Positions 36,402 to 48,840 of a stretch of DNA of 64,000 bases are shown one piece after another (positions within the stretch are counted from its first letter, which is position 1; every line of letters begins with the position of its first letter). This DNA is from Vigna angularis (taxonomy: Eukaryota; Streptophyta; Magnoliopsida; Fabales; Fabaceae): assembly GCF_016808095.1 (NCBI RefSeq), contig NC_068977.1, positions 30,033,364 to 30,097,363 on the forward strand. The letters are read 5' to 3'. The notes under the pieces were generated by a model that ran no database searches, was not told where the DNA came from, and saw nothing but the letters and a program-made list of their open reading frames with translations. The position numbers and the translations under genes were made by a program.

Positions 36402-38390
36402 TAAATGTAACTTAAAGAACACCTAAAGCGTGTTTAATGGAACTCATCCCTTCATTGATAAGTGAAGCATGTAAGATGAAGTATTATTGAAAAGAAAAAG
36501 GTAAAAAAAAAATTAATGAAAAGGTGTTGTTTAGGTAAGAAGAAGTATGATTTTGTTTGTTATTATTAACTATATTTATTATTTTTATTTATTATAATAA
36601 TACGATATAAATAGACATAGTGGTGTTAAACAAAAAAAATTAAGGATATCACATCAAATAAAACATATACATTTTTTAAAATATATATAAATAATAAGTA
36701 TAAATATTTTACTATGTATATCATAATCCAAACAAATATAAAAAAAGTAATTTGTTTATCATGTATAATTACTACAATCCACCCTACCCTTTGATCTCTA
36801 ATTATGAACACAAAAACGTACATGGTTAAAGTAAAATTTCACACAAGAGTATCACATAATCGTTTCTTGAGCATTTCAATTAATTAAATCTAATCATCAT
36901 TTTATTCTTCATAATCATTATCCTTCGTGCTCTGTGGAGGATGATATTAGCATTACTCTATCAGTATGAAGTAAAAAAGGCCAAAAAGTCATTGGGAAAC
37001 GCTTTTCTGCTCCGTCACAAAAGACAAATACCATTACAATTTGGACCATTAATTAATTAGGAAAGCTTAATTAAAAATAGTATTTTTTTTTCTGTCTTAA
37101 ATATAACAAAAATAAGTAATTCTACAATGGTTAAAAATGTGACTTAAATTTATTAAATTTTTAACTTCACAAAAAAAAAAAACCTTTTTAATTATTCTTT
37201 TTTAAAAGTCTTGAGCCTTAAAAACCTATTTCCTTTCTTTTCTTCTTCTTTTCTTTTATTCCTCTCTACTTTTTTTTGTCTTATTCTTTTTTCTTTATCG
37301 TTTTTTTCTTTCAAAATTTCATCTCTGCCTTTCTCTACCGATTTCTTTTTATCCCAATTATCATTTTTTTTTCAAAATCAAAAATCAAATTATATAGTGT
37401 ATTAACTAACAAGTCCATGATCATTTTATTTGGAATAAATTTCAATTTAGAGTAAATTTAATCTTCTTTTTCATTTTATTTTCTAGTTAAGTTAGTTAAT
37501 TGATATTGTTTGATTATGTTGTCTAGTTTTAAAGGATTTGGTAATTTTTTTTCAACTTTTTGTAGTCATGATTTGTTATGTTATTAATTCAGTTACTATT
37601 ATTTATGTTGATTTGAATTTGTTTGGATTCTTAATAGAATAAATTTTAAGAATAGGAAAGGGAATACGACAATTGTTTTTTATTATATGGATTTTCAATA
37701 TTTTTAAAACCTTCATTTTTTTTTTTGGACTTTAACTATTTTTAAATAAAAAAGAAATGACGAGAAATGAAACCATTCAAATTACATCCGTATGAATAAT
37801 AAATGTGTCATTTTTAAGGTTTGAAGTTTTTAGGAGTATTGTCTCTAAGGAGATAACAAGTGTCACAAAATTCTCTTCTTGACATTGAAAAACATTTTAA
37901 AAAAATGATTAGATAAATTCTTTTAAGCTTGATTTCAATGAAATATCAAGGAAAAAAAATGTGAGGAAGTACATTATAGTGTCAAATATTGTTTCAAAAC
38001 TTAAAGGCACTAAAGTTTGATGTGTCAAAAAATTTGTTCATACATTAAATATGGATTTATCTTTTTTTTTCACAATTTGGTCAATATCTTATAAGTGTGA
38101 ATCTTAAAAAAAAACACAGATTTCTCTTTTAATTTTATTCATTTAAATAAAGACTAATTTTATTATTTTTGTTTCTTATAATAACTGACAGTTGTTAGAT
38201 GCTAATCTCTGTTCATAGTAAATACTGTAAAAAAAAAAAAAGAGATGATTGCATAATGCATTAGAAAAAGTGGGCTAGAAAATATATTCCTAACATATAT
38301 TTCATTATTTTAAAAGGATAAAAGATAAAAAAATATGTGTGAGAATACGAAAATATATTCCCTTTTTTGAAAGAGAGAGAGAAGCTGTGC
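35131..38390. other. Intergenic DNA upstream of the gibberellin 20-oxidase
   Basis: No gene or transposon ends recognised. A TA microsatellite lies at 36335-36397 and pyrimidine-rich tracts lie at 37190-37380. The last kilobase is the likely promoter of the gene that follows. Confidence 0.5.
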
Positions 38391-38391
38391 C

Positions 38392-38398
38392 TATATAA
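38392..38398 (+). promoter_or_regulatory. Probable TATA box of the gibberellin 20-oxidase gene
   Basis: TATATAA lies 175 bases before the ATG, just after a GA-rich run (38370-38382). The interval to the ATG is CT-rich (CTCTCT repeats), as is common for plant 5' untranslated leaders. Confidence 0.6.
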
Positions 38399-38572
38399 TG
38401 CTGAATCCCTCTCTGTTTTCTCCAATAAGGGGCCTTGGCTTTTCCTTCATCCTCTCTCTTGAACTTATTCATTTCTCTCTCACTCTCTGTTTTTCCTCTG
38501 TTTCTCTCAAACCATACCTTTTATTATTCCCATTATTTTAGTATTAGAAACTAGTTTTGCATTGTTAATACA

Positions 38573-39948
38573 ATGGCTATAGACTGCATAACAAATATAC
38601 AAACCATGTCTCAGCCACAAAAGCAGCAGCAGCAGCAGCAAGACCACAAAGAAGATGAAACTCCATTGGTTTTTGATGCCTCACTTCTAAGGCACCAACT
38701 GGACCTACCAAAGCAATTCATTTGGCCTGATGAGGAGAAGCCATGCATGAATGTGCCTGAGCTTGCTGTCCCTCTCATTGACCTGAGGGGATTCCTCTCT
38801 GGTGACCCTGTTGCCACAATGGAAGCTGCAAGAATGGTTGGTGAAGCATGCCAAAAGCATGGTTTCTTTCTGGTAGTCAACCATGGGATTGATGCCAACT
38901 TAATCTCTCATGCTCACAGCTACATGGATGACTTCTTTGAGGTTCCCCTGCCTCAGAAACAGAGAGCTCAGAGGAAAACAGGGGAACACTGTGGCTATGC
39001 CAGTAGCTTCACTGGCAGATTCTCTTCCAAGCTTCCATGGAAAGAGACACTCTCTTTTCAGTACTCAGCTGAGGAGAAATCATCCACTATTGTCAAAGAC
39101 TACTTGTGCAACACATTGGGCCAGGAGTTTGAGCAATTTGGGTAAGTTGGTGACCAAAAGCATTTCAACATTTTTTTTTTCTTTGGTTGGCAAAGACATC
39201 ATTTCCTTTGACTCTGTGATGAAACTGTGTGTGTTTTCCATTGTAAAACAGGAGGGTTTACCAGGACTATTGTGATGGCATGAGTAATCTTTCTTTGGGG
39301 ATAATGGAACTTTTGGGAATGAGTCTTGGAGTTGGAAAAGCATATTTCAGACAGTTCTTTGAAGAGAACAATTCAATAATGAGGCTGAATTACTACCCTC
39401 CTTGTCAAAAACCTGACCTGACTTTGGGCACAGGACCTCACTGTGACCCAACATCTTTGACCATTCTTCACCAGGACCAAGTGGGAGGCCTCCAAGTTTT
39501 TGTTGACAATGAGTGGCATTCCATTAGCCCAAATTTCAATGCTTTTGTTGTCAACATAGGTGACACCTTCATGGTATGTTTGGTCTCTCTTTGAATGCAC
39601 CAATGGATGAGCTTCAAGTGTGGTCAAAGACTTGTTGTGTGATGTTGTTCTTATTCAATCTTGTTTCACTTTCTTTTTATGTAGGCTCTCTCCAATGGGA
39701 GGTACAAGAGTTGCTTGCATAGGGCAGTGGTGAACAGCAAGACAACAAGAAAATCTCTTGCTTTCTTTTTGTGTCCAAAAAGTGATAAGGTGGTGAGTCC
39801 ACCAAGTGAATTGGTGGATGACTTGACCCCAAGGATGTACCCAGATTTTACATGGCCTATGCTGCTAGAGTTTACTCAGAAACACTACAGAGCTGACATG
39901 AAAACCCTTGAGGCATTCACCAACTGGCTTCAACACAAAAGGACCTGA
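38573..39948 (+). CDS. GA20ox: Gibberellin 20-oxidase, three exons, 384 residues
   Basis: A soluble Fe(II)/2-oxoglutarate-dependent dioxygenase that oxidises C-20 of GA12/GA53 stepwise to give GA9/GA20, a rate-limiting step of gibberellin synthesis. Exons are 38573-39141, 39252-39573 and 39685-39948; both introns (110 and 111 bp) are GT-AG and keep the frame. Two short introns are usual for this family. The N-terminal non-haem dioxygenase domain (about 65-180) contains LPWKET at 154-159, linked to GA substrate specificity in 20-oxidases. NYYPPCQKP lies at 236-244. The Fe ligands are His253, Asp255 and His309, and the 2-oxoglutarate-binding RxS is Arg319/Ser321. The length matches the family (about 370-390). 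The ATG chosen is the first in frame after the leader. A run of six Gln at 18-23, encoded by CAG repeats, is a variable N-terminal feature. It looks intact; feedback repression by gibberellin is known for the family but not visible here. Confidence 0.96.
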
Positions 39949-41431
39949 AATCTCAAGCACATCAATGCCTTATTATTTATTAGCCTTTGATATTCCCATA
40001 TGAAAAATCAATAGTGACATGTGCCAAGTGGAACTGTATTTGATGGCGGAAAGCACTTCAAGGAAAAGGGCAGCAGCAAAAAGGCACTGAGAATGAAAAA
40101 TCAGAAGAAAATTCATCTTTTCTTCATGTTTTGAGTGTTGCACACCTGTGATAAGTGATTAGTAGTAATGAACAAAACGAGGGATATATAATATTTATAA
40201 GGAATCCATAAGAAACAATTCGCCAGCTAATTTTGTAATTTTTCTTTGGTGATATAGAAAAGCTTTATTATTAAACTTCCAACGTTTCTTTTCTCTTCAA
40301 GTGCATCACCATTCACCACCACATATGATATGATAACAAACCCAAATAAACTTTCTTTATGGCATTATCAGAAAGACTTGATATTCTGTCAAATCCCAGT
40401 AACTCTCCATGCAGAGATGCTACACTCACTTTTTCTTCATTCCTTCATCAATCTTGTATTATGTCTCTTGCACCATTAAATAACAGCAACAATAATAACA
40501 TTTAATGGTCTATGATTCGTTAGATTATGCAGAATTCAGTACATGTAGATTATACAGCAATATATAAGCTTCTTAAGCTAAATTCAAGCTTATGCATTGA
40601 TTTTGCAGGATGATAAGCAGTAAACCAATTTCCATATATAATTCTTGAGCAAAAGGAAGGGAAATAACTGAGATTCCGCATTTTAGAAGGTGTTTTTTGA
40701 CTGATTCGAAGAAAACGAAGGTTAACACCTAATGAATCCAAAAGGGTACTTAAATTAATGAAGAGGATGGCATGAGAAGTGAGAACTGCTATGGCATAAA
40801 GCAATAATCTTTGTTTATGTTGAAGGTCTTAGGAGTTGGAAGTATGTGAGAGAAAGGTTAAAAAGGAGGAAATAGATCCAATAAAAGATGTGGCCCACAA
40901 TTTGAATGATTCGGAGGAATAGGGAGCTAAAATCCATTGAGGATTGGCATAGATCTCATTTGCAATTTCTGCAACTTCAAGCACTTGTTTTTTGGTTTTA
41001 TTATCCTGATTTTTCATACCTGGAAATTTGGAGGGTTCTGTAATTTAGAATGCAAGCCAACGCTCACTACAATCCTCCCAGCACCTGTCTTGAGATGCTG
41101 CAACATTCTCCTCACGATACTTTAATCATTGCCCTTAAAAATTATATTAAATCACTATGTAAAATACAAACAAACAAACATCATCTCCAAAAGGATCTCT
41201 CTCATCTCCCACCATCACCTTTCTCTAATTCAACTTCTACTTTTTCTAAAATTTCATACCCCTTTTTTATGACTTCAAATAGAGACATGTAAAACTTTAC
41301 TCTTTTCAATAAACCCTTCTAAAGATTCATCATTTCCAAAATATTAAGCACATTTTTATGCCCCTTTTTTTTAATGTTATTTTAAAAATTGGTTATTTCA
41401 AAAATCTTATTTTAAATTTAAACAAATTGGC

Positions 41432-41433
<2 letters not shown>
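39949..41433. other. 3' flank of the gibberellin 20-oxidase gene and intergenic DNA
   Basis: The 3' untranslated region probably occupies the first 250-300 bases (AT-rich, AATAAA-like words), but its end cannot be fixed. The rest has only short chance frames. Confidence 0.5.

Positions 41434-41476
<43 letters not shown>
41434..41476. repeat. (TA)n microsatellite
   Basis: About 43 bp of TA. Confidence 0.97.
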
Positions 41477-41479
<3 letters not shown>

Positions 41480-44400
41480 GTAAGATATTGAAAAAATATA
41501 AAATATGTTGATAATTAGTTTTATGTTTCAGTTGCTAATTTTATCGAAACATTTGATTCATTGACACATACCTGTAAATGACAGTTTGAAGGGTTGTAAC
41601 AACATATGAGAATGTGACATAAATCTATGTATCTATCCATCCAAGAATGTCAACATGTTCTTTAAAGGTTACATTCATCTTTTTTCATTTTGACACCATA
41701 AAACACCAAACATTGAAGAAAATGACATGTCATACGAAAAAAAAGAAAGAAAATTATTACGATGAAGCAAATTGATTGTGAAATAATAAAATTATGAAAG
41801 AAAAGAGAGAGAGCGAGATACGAATTTACAAATCGACCCTTTTGTAGATTGAGTTTTAGTGTTTGGTTTATGGCTATGGAAAGGCACACAGCCGCCACAA
41901 GTAAGGACAATGACAGTCCCATTCCCGTACTCTCTTCCAAAAGGCCCGCATCACGTGGAAACCATCTGTTGTTTCTTCTGCCATCGCCTTCTAATCCAAC
42001 TCTCTGCATTATATATGGTCATAAACAAATAAAACTTCACAAAATTTAAATTATGCAGAAAAAAAAAACAAAAAAAAAAAAACATTTGTGTATGATGCAC
42101 AACAACTATGCTCTCTTGAAAAACGACATTTCTTAGGATTTCTGTCACAGATACCTCCTCTCCTCACCTATCTGTACCATTCTTGTTCTCTAGCTCCTTT
42201 CATGGTTCTTTTGTTTTCATCTTCATGTTCTCCTTTTTCTTCTTCTTTAAACAAATCATTAAACAAACTTACATACAAACCCTAACTTATTTATATCACC
42301 AAATATCACGTACTCGTATTAAAATAAAATCAATTTAAAACATTAAAGGGATGAAAAACTTATTTTATAATTTAATTTTGTGAGATTAAATTAACTATAA
42401 AATCTATTTTTTAATTCTATAAAACTAAACTCGCACCAACTTAATTGCTTGAGTGTTTATAGGGCATCCCTATAATCGGGTTTGCCACACCTTAACAATC
42501 CTTGCAGTGATAGAAATCCCACCATTAAAACGTGCATAACCCTATCCATCCCTACTGCACAAAACTTTGCCCATGCATGGTAAGCAAGGAACCCCACTCC
42601 CCTATGAGAAGAGGACAACCCTTCGCCAAGACCTAATGCCTCTCCCTTCTTTATTCTCATCATGACAATAAATGGACTCCATGATTAATTTAACTTTTAA
42701 AACAACATATCGAAGTTTAATGTGAATCTAAATTTTATATTAAATAAAAAAATTGAATATTATATAAAAATAAAGATTTATAAATTTATTATTTTAAAAT
42801 TTTAATTGAAAACGATGACAATCATTTAAATAAAATGAGTTCATTTTTTTATTAGTGTTGTATTTTTCAATAATTTTCTAAATATTCATCGCATACCAAC
42901 TTAATAAGATTACGTCATTTATTACATTCATTCTCTTCATTCAAAATGAGTATTGGAGAAGGTGTTAGGTGGAGTTAAAAGGATTTGGATTAAATTGTAG
43001 AAGCATTATTGGTTCATAGAAAATATGTAAATCTTGGTTTTGATAAGGACAAATCTTCTCCTAATTTAAATCCTGGTTTTGAAAAATGGTTGCTGCCATT
43101 TTCATTCAATTTTGTAACCTTTGAAGTGGCACAAAAATGGCAACAAGTGTCAATCTTATGCTCTAGCATCAATTTTATTACTTCCATAAATCCATGCCTT
43201 TTTCTTTTTATGTGTACTTAATTTTTATTATTAAATACAGAGAAGGACAAACTTTGCTCGTTTTCATTGGTAATCGTATATATTCTTATTTTTTGAAAGA
43301 AGATAACACACCAAAGTAAAAAAAGAAAAAGAAAAAAAGAAATCATATATCAGCAATAACAACTGTAATAGGATGCAATTTAAACTGCTCCTTGCAAAAT
43401 GACAATCTCAATCTCATTGAATCTCAAAAATTTATCTTTATCTGCTAGCTAGAGCTCTAGGGATACTGCAATTTTTTTGCAGCAGTTGATTGAAATATAT
43501 GTTTTTGTCCTATCTCATAATTTTCATTACTTGCAAACGACAAAATTTCAATAATTTTTGCATTGCCATCTAGCTATATATTAAATAAAGTATAGATTTC
43601 AGCATGGAAAATAGGAGTACCACTGCAACCTCCAACTACCCCTGTTGATTATATATAATAATTATATTTTAATTTGATTATATATTAGACACAACATGGG
43701 ATAATTATTCTTTAATGCATAAGCCAACATCACTTGCAAGATTAGGTCACTCCTCTGTTGCTAAGTTGGCCATTTGAGCACCATTAGGACCACAAAATGA
43801 CAAAAAAAATTCAAGCTTTTATCCCTACCAAAATAAAATAGTTAAAATCAGAATTGGTTTTATAATTTTTTGCTTGAAATCTCATTCCATAATTACGTGC
43901 CAGGATGTCCAACACCCATAACGGTTTAATCAAACGCACGAAATCTTATTTCTTCTATGGTTTTGTCGTTTCTTTTGTTAGATTGTGTTGAAGGAGAGTG
44001 AAATATGCAACACGAGAAAAAAAAAAAAAAAAAGAGGCAAAGATATAGATATGTTTGAAAGATATATATCGTGTGGGTGAGCTTGCGAGAATGGCTTCCA
44101 TTCGTTGGTTTTGTTTCTTTTCTTGTTTTTAGGACAAATGAAAATTGACTACACGAAAAAGATACAACTACAATTACCTATCGCATGTTAAGCAAGGAAC
44201 GTTTGAAGATATGCAAATTCAAATATCTACACATACAAAAATAAAATAAGATAGGTATCTCCAAGTATTTCATTTTTTTCTTTTTTATTTTTCAGTATGA
44301 ACAAAATTAGAAACTAATTTAGAATTAATAATAATAAATAGTTAAAACCTTGATAATTTAGTGTCTAATTCACAAATTAATTATAATTTTGTATTTATAA

Positions 44401-46720
44401 TAAAAAATATTTTAAATATGAATAACTTTTAGTTTATAAAATAATATTTAAATTCATCGATTATTATTTTATTAGAAATCTTAAAACATTAAATAGACTA
44501 TACAGAAACAAATGTAATCCATTTCAGTTCCCATTGCTAAGTTCTTCTCAACCAATCAATTATAATACAGATTCAAAACTATTACCAAAGGTGTGTACAT
44601 TTAGATAAGAACAATCATAAAATTGAGGTGGGAAAAGATGCATATATATTGTTATAATAAAACCGTGAATTTTTTTTATTTCAATTATTCAGGTTAATAT
44701 TCTCTGTATGTGTTGTTGTTCTTTAAGTAATAACACGCACGTACACTTCTCGACAATTTTTCAAACTTTCGATACTTCTTCATCATGAAAACCTCAAGAG
44801 CAGTGTTTTTTTTTTCACAGCTCCATGTGCAAGATATAGATACATACATGAATCACTTCTAGAAGACAAGAAGTAATAAACTAACTACACTGTGTTTATA
44901 CAGTGAATTTAGTCACAATGACAAAGTTGTTTGGTGTTGGTGACACACGTGATGTTCTACCCCAAACAATAGCTCGAAGTAGACGATAAGGTTTTGAGTA
45001 AAAACGAAGTTTTAGTTTGTTTCAATGCATGAAAAAAAATAATTATTTTTGTCTGTTGTTTTATGTACTTAAAAGGGTGATAGAATTAAAAGCATGGTCC
45101 ATGGTTATTTGTGGATGATTATAATTGATATCATCAAGACAATGCCATGTTTAAGACACTTGTTAAACAAATCATAGAGTTCTTGATTAATACGCAGCTT
45201 GACCAGTTTGTCTGATGTTAGAAAAACTTGTGTCATTAACAACATTGTAGTGAGTTTTTAATTACTTGTGATGTGTATGCACTTTTGTTTGTGGGTGAAG
45301 TTGACAAAAATAGAAGTTGGAAGAAACTTTCAAGATGGTTGGTTCAGTGTAGAAGAACAATGCAAACATAAAATAAAGCATGTTTCACGTCTTAATATCT
45401 TTATCACTTTTTGGTGCTGTTTTTTCTTTTTTTTTTTTCTTTCCTTTGACTTACTTCCAAAACCCCTTACGTAATCCTTCAATGATGATATGCTTGAACG
45501 TGATTCACTTATTTTTAGTTATTTTTTTTAACACACTTGTTTGATGACATGAATTTTAAACCGAAATTAAGTGATTAATTATATGTTTATTAGATTAAAT
45601 GTTGAATGCTCGAGATAAGTTTCATTGGGTTAATGGCTAGATTATATTTTTAATTCTTTTTTGTGTCATTGTTTTGTATTTGTTCATTCATATGTTATCC
45701 TTCTAAGAGAGTAAAAATGTTACGTAGCGAAGCTTACTCCATAGAAAAGCATTCGCATTTGTTTTGGGTCAAATCTGGCCCAAAATTAAAACAATACAGT
45801 CGATAGATTCTACTTTTGGCACCCCTTTTTCACTATTCCCGCCCCAGAAATGTGTTATTTCCATATAGAAACATGTTTCCGTTCATGTTTCGTATAATGT
45901 TTTTGTTGTTTGTTCTATGTTTCAAAATTAATTATTCTTATTTTAAAAGTGAATATTTTACGTCTATAAACTTTTAATGATTCATTAACATGTGGGTCTG
46001 ACATGCATTTGAATAAATACAACGATCATCCTTTTATTTATTATTTGCAATCTAAATAATTGACATGTGAGACACAGTTGAATTTGTGCAATTTGGATTC
46101 TTGAGTTGGCATAATCTCAATCTTGTATTTTTATTGACAAAGGCTGTAATCACTCAGTTACATTATTTTCTTTTCCTAAGAACACAGATCCATTCTTTAT
46201 TGTTGTATATTACAATGATCATTTTCACAACTTTTCTGGAAAAAGTCTCTTTGTCAATTTATGTTTTAAAAAATTATAATTATGTCCCATTACTCATAGA
46301 ACATGTTTTTTTCTCTTGGATTCCTAACTAGACTAGTGTTGAGGTTCCATTATGTACAGAAACTTAATCGATCAATATAAGGAAAAAAAAAACAGATTCA
46401 CACACCTTATACAAGCACAGCTTAGCCAAGTTGGTTCCATCTAAACATAAAGTTCAGTGGCGATACAAATAAGTCCACATACTCTTACATAGTAAAGTAT
46501 GCATGTCAGTCCAAATAGATTCCTTCTTTCTGCACCCCATAATTTCTTTTTCTACCTTTTCTGAGATGTGAAAAAAAAGTTCAAATTACTCGTGAATATG
46601 AATATAAGTATAATCTGAAATATATTTACAAATTCATAAATACATTTTAGATTATAATAAATATAATAACACGTTGGATTATATAATTACTAAATTTTAG
46701 ATAAAAAATGTATTTTTTAC
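41477..46720. other. Intergenic DNA, low in recognisable transposons
   Basis: No supported gene. The segment at 41849-42010 is GC-richer, has a CACGTGG (G-box-like) word and a frame reading MAMERHTAATSKDNDSPIPV, which I do not recognise. The minus-strand frame at 42457-42663 is likewise unassigned. Several pure A runs (for example 42058-42081 and 44019-44033) are present. Confidence 0.45.
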
Positions 46721-46724
46721 TAAT

Positions 46725-47430
46725 CTCAAAGTAGGTTTACAAGGGAGAGACACCTTTATTTATAGACGAAGATGCCTCTAAAATAAACCAAAACCCTAAA
46801 ATATTATCTTGCACCAAACCCTAAAGGAGAGTTTGACATGTGACACAACTTTTAAAAAAACTCTTCATTCCTAGAGTGTCACATAGAAAGTCACTTTAAC
46901 AAAAAAAAAAATCATTAAAAAAATGACACATGACTACTATTTTTGTAAGAAAACTTTTCACTGAGAGCTTGTCATCTGGCCATTATGTTTCATGTGAGAC
47001 ACCCTCTACCAAGCTAGGATTACAAAACTAATCACCCAAGATTAGCTTAAATTAGGTGCAAATATTGTCCTACAACTTAAACAAGATTGTTTAAAAACCC
47101 TACATTACTTGACCCTCAATATCTAATAAGATTCTTCATTCAGGCAACGATTCAGAGTGTCGATATTATCCTTTTTTCCTCTTTTAGGTCCATCATGCGT
47201 GGTCCCGCATCTCATCTCGCCATAGGCAACTATTCAGAACATTGATGTTGCTCCTTTTCCTATTTTAGGTGCCTTGATTGAAAAATCTTGGATTTTTAGG
47301 GTTTTTCTTTCATGCTCATTCATAACTTCTGCAAGTGTCTCTTCTAGCATCTCTTCTTTGACCAATTCATATATGCATTTCTCATCCAGTGGCAAAAAGA
47401 TTACTTTTGTTAGTTTATTTATAGTCATGG
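46725..47430 (-). other. Possible retroelement remnant with an 80-bp tandem duplication
   Basis: On the minus strand a 64-residue frame (47234-47428) reads MTINKLTKVIFLPLDEKCIY and then ELVKEEMLEETL, followed by IQDFSIKAPKIGKGA; I cannot assign it firmly. Two copies of a segment of about 50 bp, AGGCAAC(G/T)ATTCAGA...CTTTTAGGT, lie 80 bp apart at 47143 and 47224. The block 46735-46860 (tttacaaggg...tttatttatagacg, CCAAAACCCTAAA) has the look of a decayed LTR leader. Confidence 0.3.
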
Positions 47431-47749
47431 TGACACAATGACCTCTTTATATGAAGTAACCTCTCATATACGTTGCTTAAAGAGAGGTTTCTTGACTGAT
47501 ATTTCGTTTTTTATGTTGTTTTCACAAATCATTAATGATTTGGTGTCACTTAGTACAAAATCAAATATTTTTACAATTGATTATATTTGTAATAAGCTTG
47601 GTACATACAATTTAAATACACCAACTTGAAATGGAATGTTAAATATATTATATTTATCTTATCTTTATTTTTTATATTTAGTTAGTTTGTTATTATTTGA
47701 TTATTAATACCATGATGAATTATGAGAAGGAGTTTTATTTCACCTTGCA

Positions 47750-48510
47750 AACTTTGAACTTTGGGTTATGATTAAGGAATATGGCATCAAATGAAAACCT
47801 GCATTGCTCCCTTCAAATGGAATTACCATCATAACGATGATAAAGCTTGCAACTTGATGGCATGGGTCTCCATGGAAAGTTTTCCATTGCTTGGTGCATC
47901 ATTCGTCTCTCGAGGCGTCAAGGCTATGCTTATTATGATTGATAGGTAAGCTACTTCAACATTGGAAGTCCAAACAATTATTACTCTAAATTGCCTTAGT
48001 TTTACAAATTTATCTTCGTACATTTGTAACAACTGAACTGTGAAATGGAATGCATAGTTGATAGCAAATTAAGTTTACAGCTTGTTCTTCTTCAGTGTAT
48101 TGTGGATATGACATTTGTGGCCATCTTAAGAAACTCTGTTTTTATATAGTTGTAGGAGTTCTTACTTGCTTACGGCTGATGAGAATGTGAGGAATTCTTA
48201 CCTATTTGACTCTCTTAGAATCTATGATCAGATGAAGCAAAGGGGATGGACTCCTACAATTCATTGGTATGTTTGAACTCATGCCAATTGCTTAAAGGAA
48301 GCACTTAGGAGTATAGAAGTTGAAAGAACAAGGTTTGCAGCCTGATTCTTCCACCTTCAATTCCATGATACTACTCCCTCTCAGTGAAACTGGAAAACTA
48401 GCGGAGGCAAGGGTAGTATTTAACGCAATGGTAGAAGGGAATGTTTGTCCAACCACTGAAACCTACCATGCATTTTTTGAGGGAACAGATTATTCATAGA
48501 CTTTATACAA
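47750..48510 (+). pseudogene. PPR-repeat protein pseudogene
   Basis: Across shifted plus-strand frames the sequence reads NDDKACNLMAWVS, then GKFSIAWCIIR, then AMLIMIDR, and later LFDSLRIYDQMKQRGWTP. After this come LTHANCLKEALRS, GLQPDSSTFNSMI, then LSETGKLAEARVVFNAMVEG and PTTETYHAFFEGTDYS. The spacing of (D/E)A...M...G..P(D/T)...(T/Y) is that of pentatricopeptide repeats, which bind organellar RNA in mitochondria or chloroplasts. There are stops after IHWYV and TDYS, a gap or retained intron-like stretch between about 47950 and 48150, and at least three frameshifts. The 5' part (targeting peptide and first repeats) and the 3' part are absent. It lies about 330 bp beyond the 3' end of the carboxylesterase gene, convergent with it. 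Confidence 0.75.
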
Positions 48511-48840
48511 AGAATATTCATACCTCCGACTTTCCCACTTTACTTCAACAGAAATCGGATAATTTCCGACATTTGCAACAAATCCGACAAGGTAATCTTA
48601 AATTACGCGAGGGAACCGAAACAGAGGAAGGGGGAAAAGTAATTCGATGAAAGCCCTTGAATTAGAGTTGGGTAAAATACATGAAATAGAAAGAAACTAA
48701 GATTGATTAGCGCCGAATTATTAAAGTGTGGGAAAATACATGAAACAAATTCTTCACTGAATAAGATGAATCTCTTTGTGTTTACTTATTCAATGATGCA
48801 ATTACAAGAAATTCTTACTCTTACTCTTGAGCAATGATGA

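Noticed and set aside
38611..39627. Minus-strand frames opposite the gibberellin 20-oxidase exons
   Set aside because: They are antisense shadows; the plus strand gives the complete dioxygenase with correct splice sites.
41849..42049. A possible small gene reading MAMERHTAATSKDNDSPIPV
   Set aside because: No family recognised, no clear splice or end signals; kept only as a remark on the intergenic stretch.
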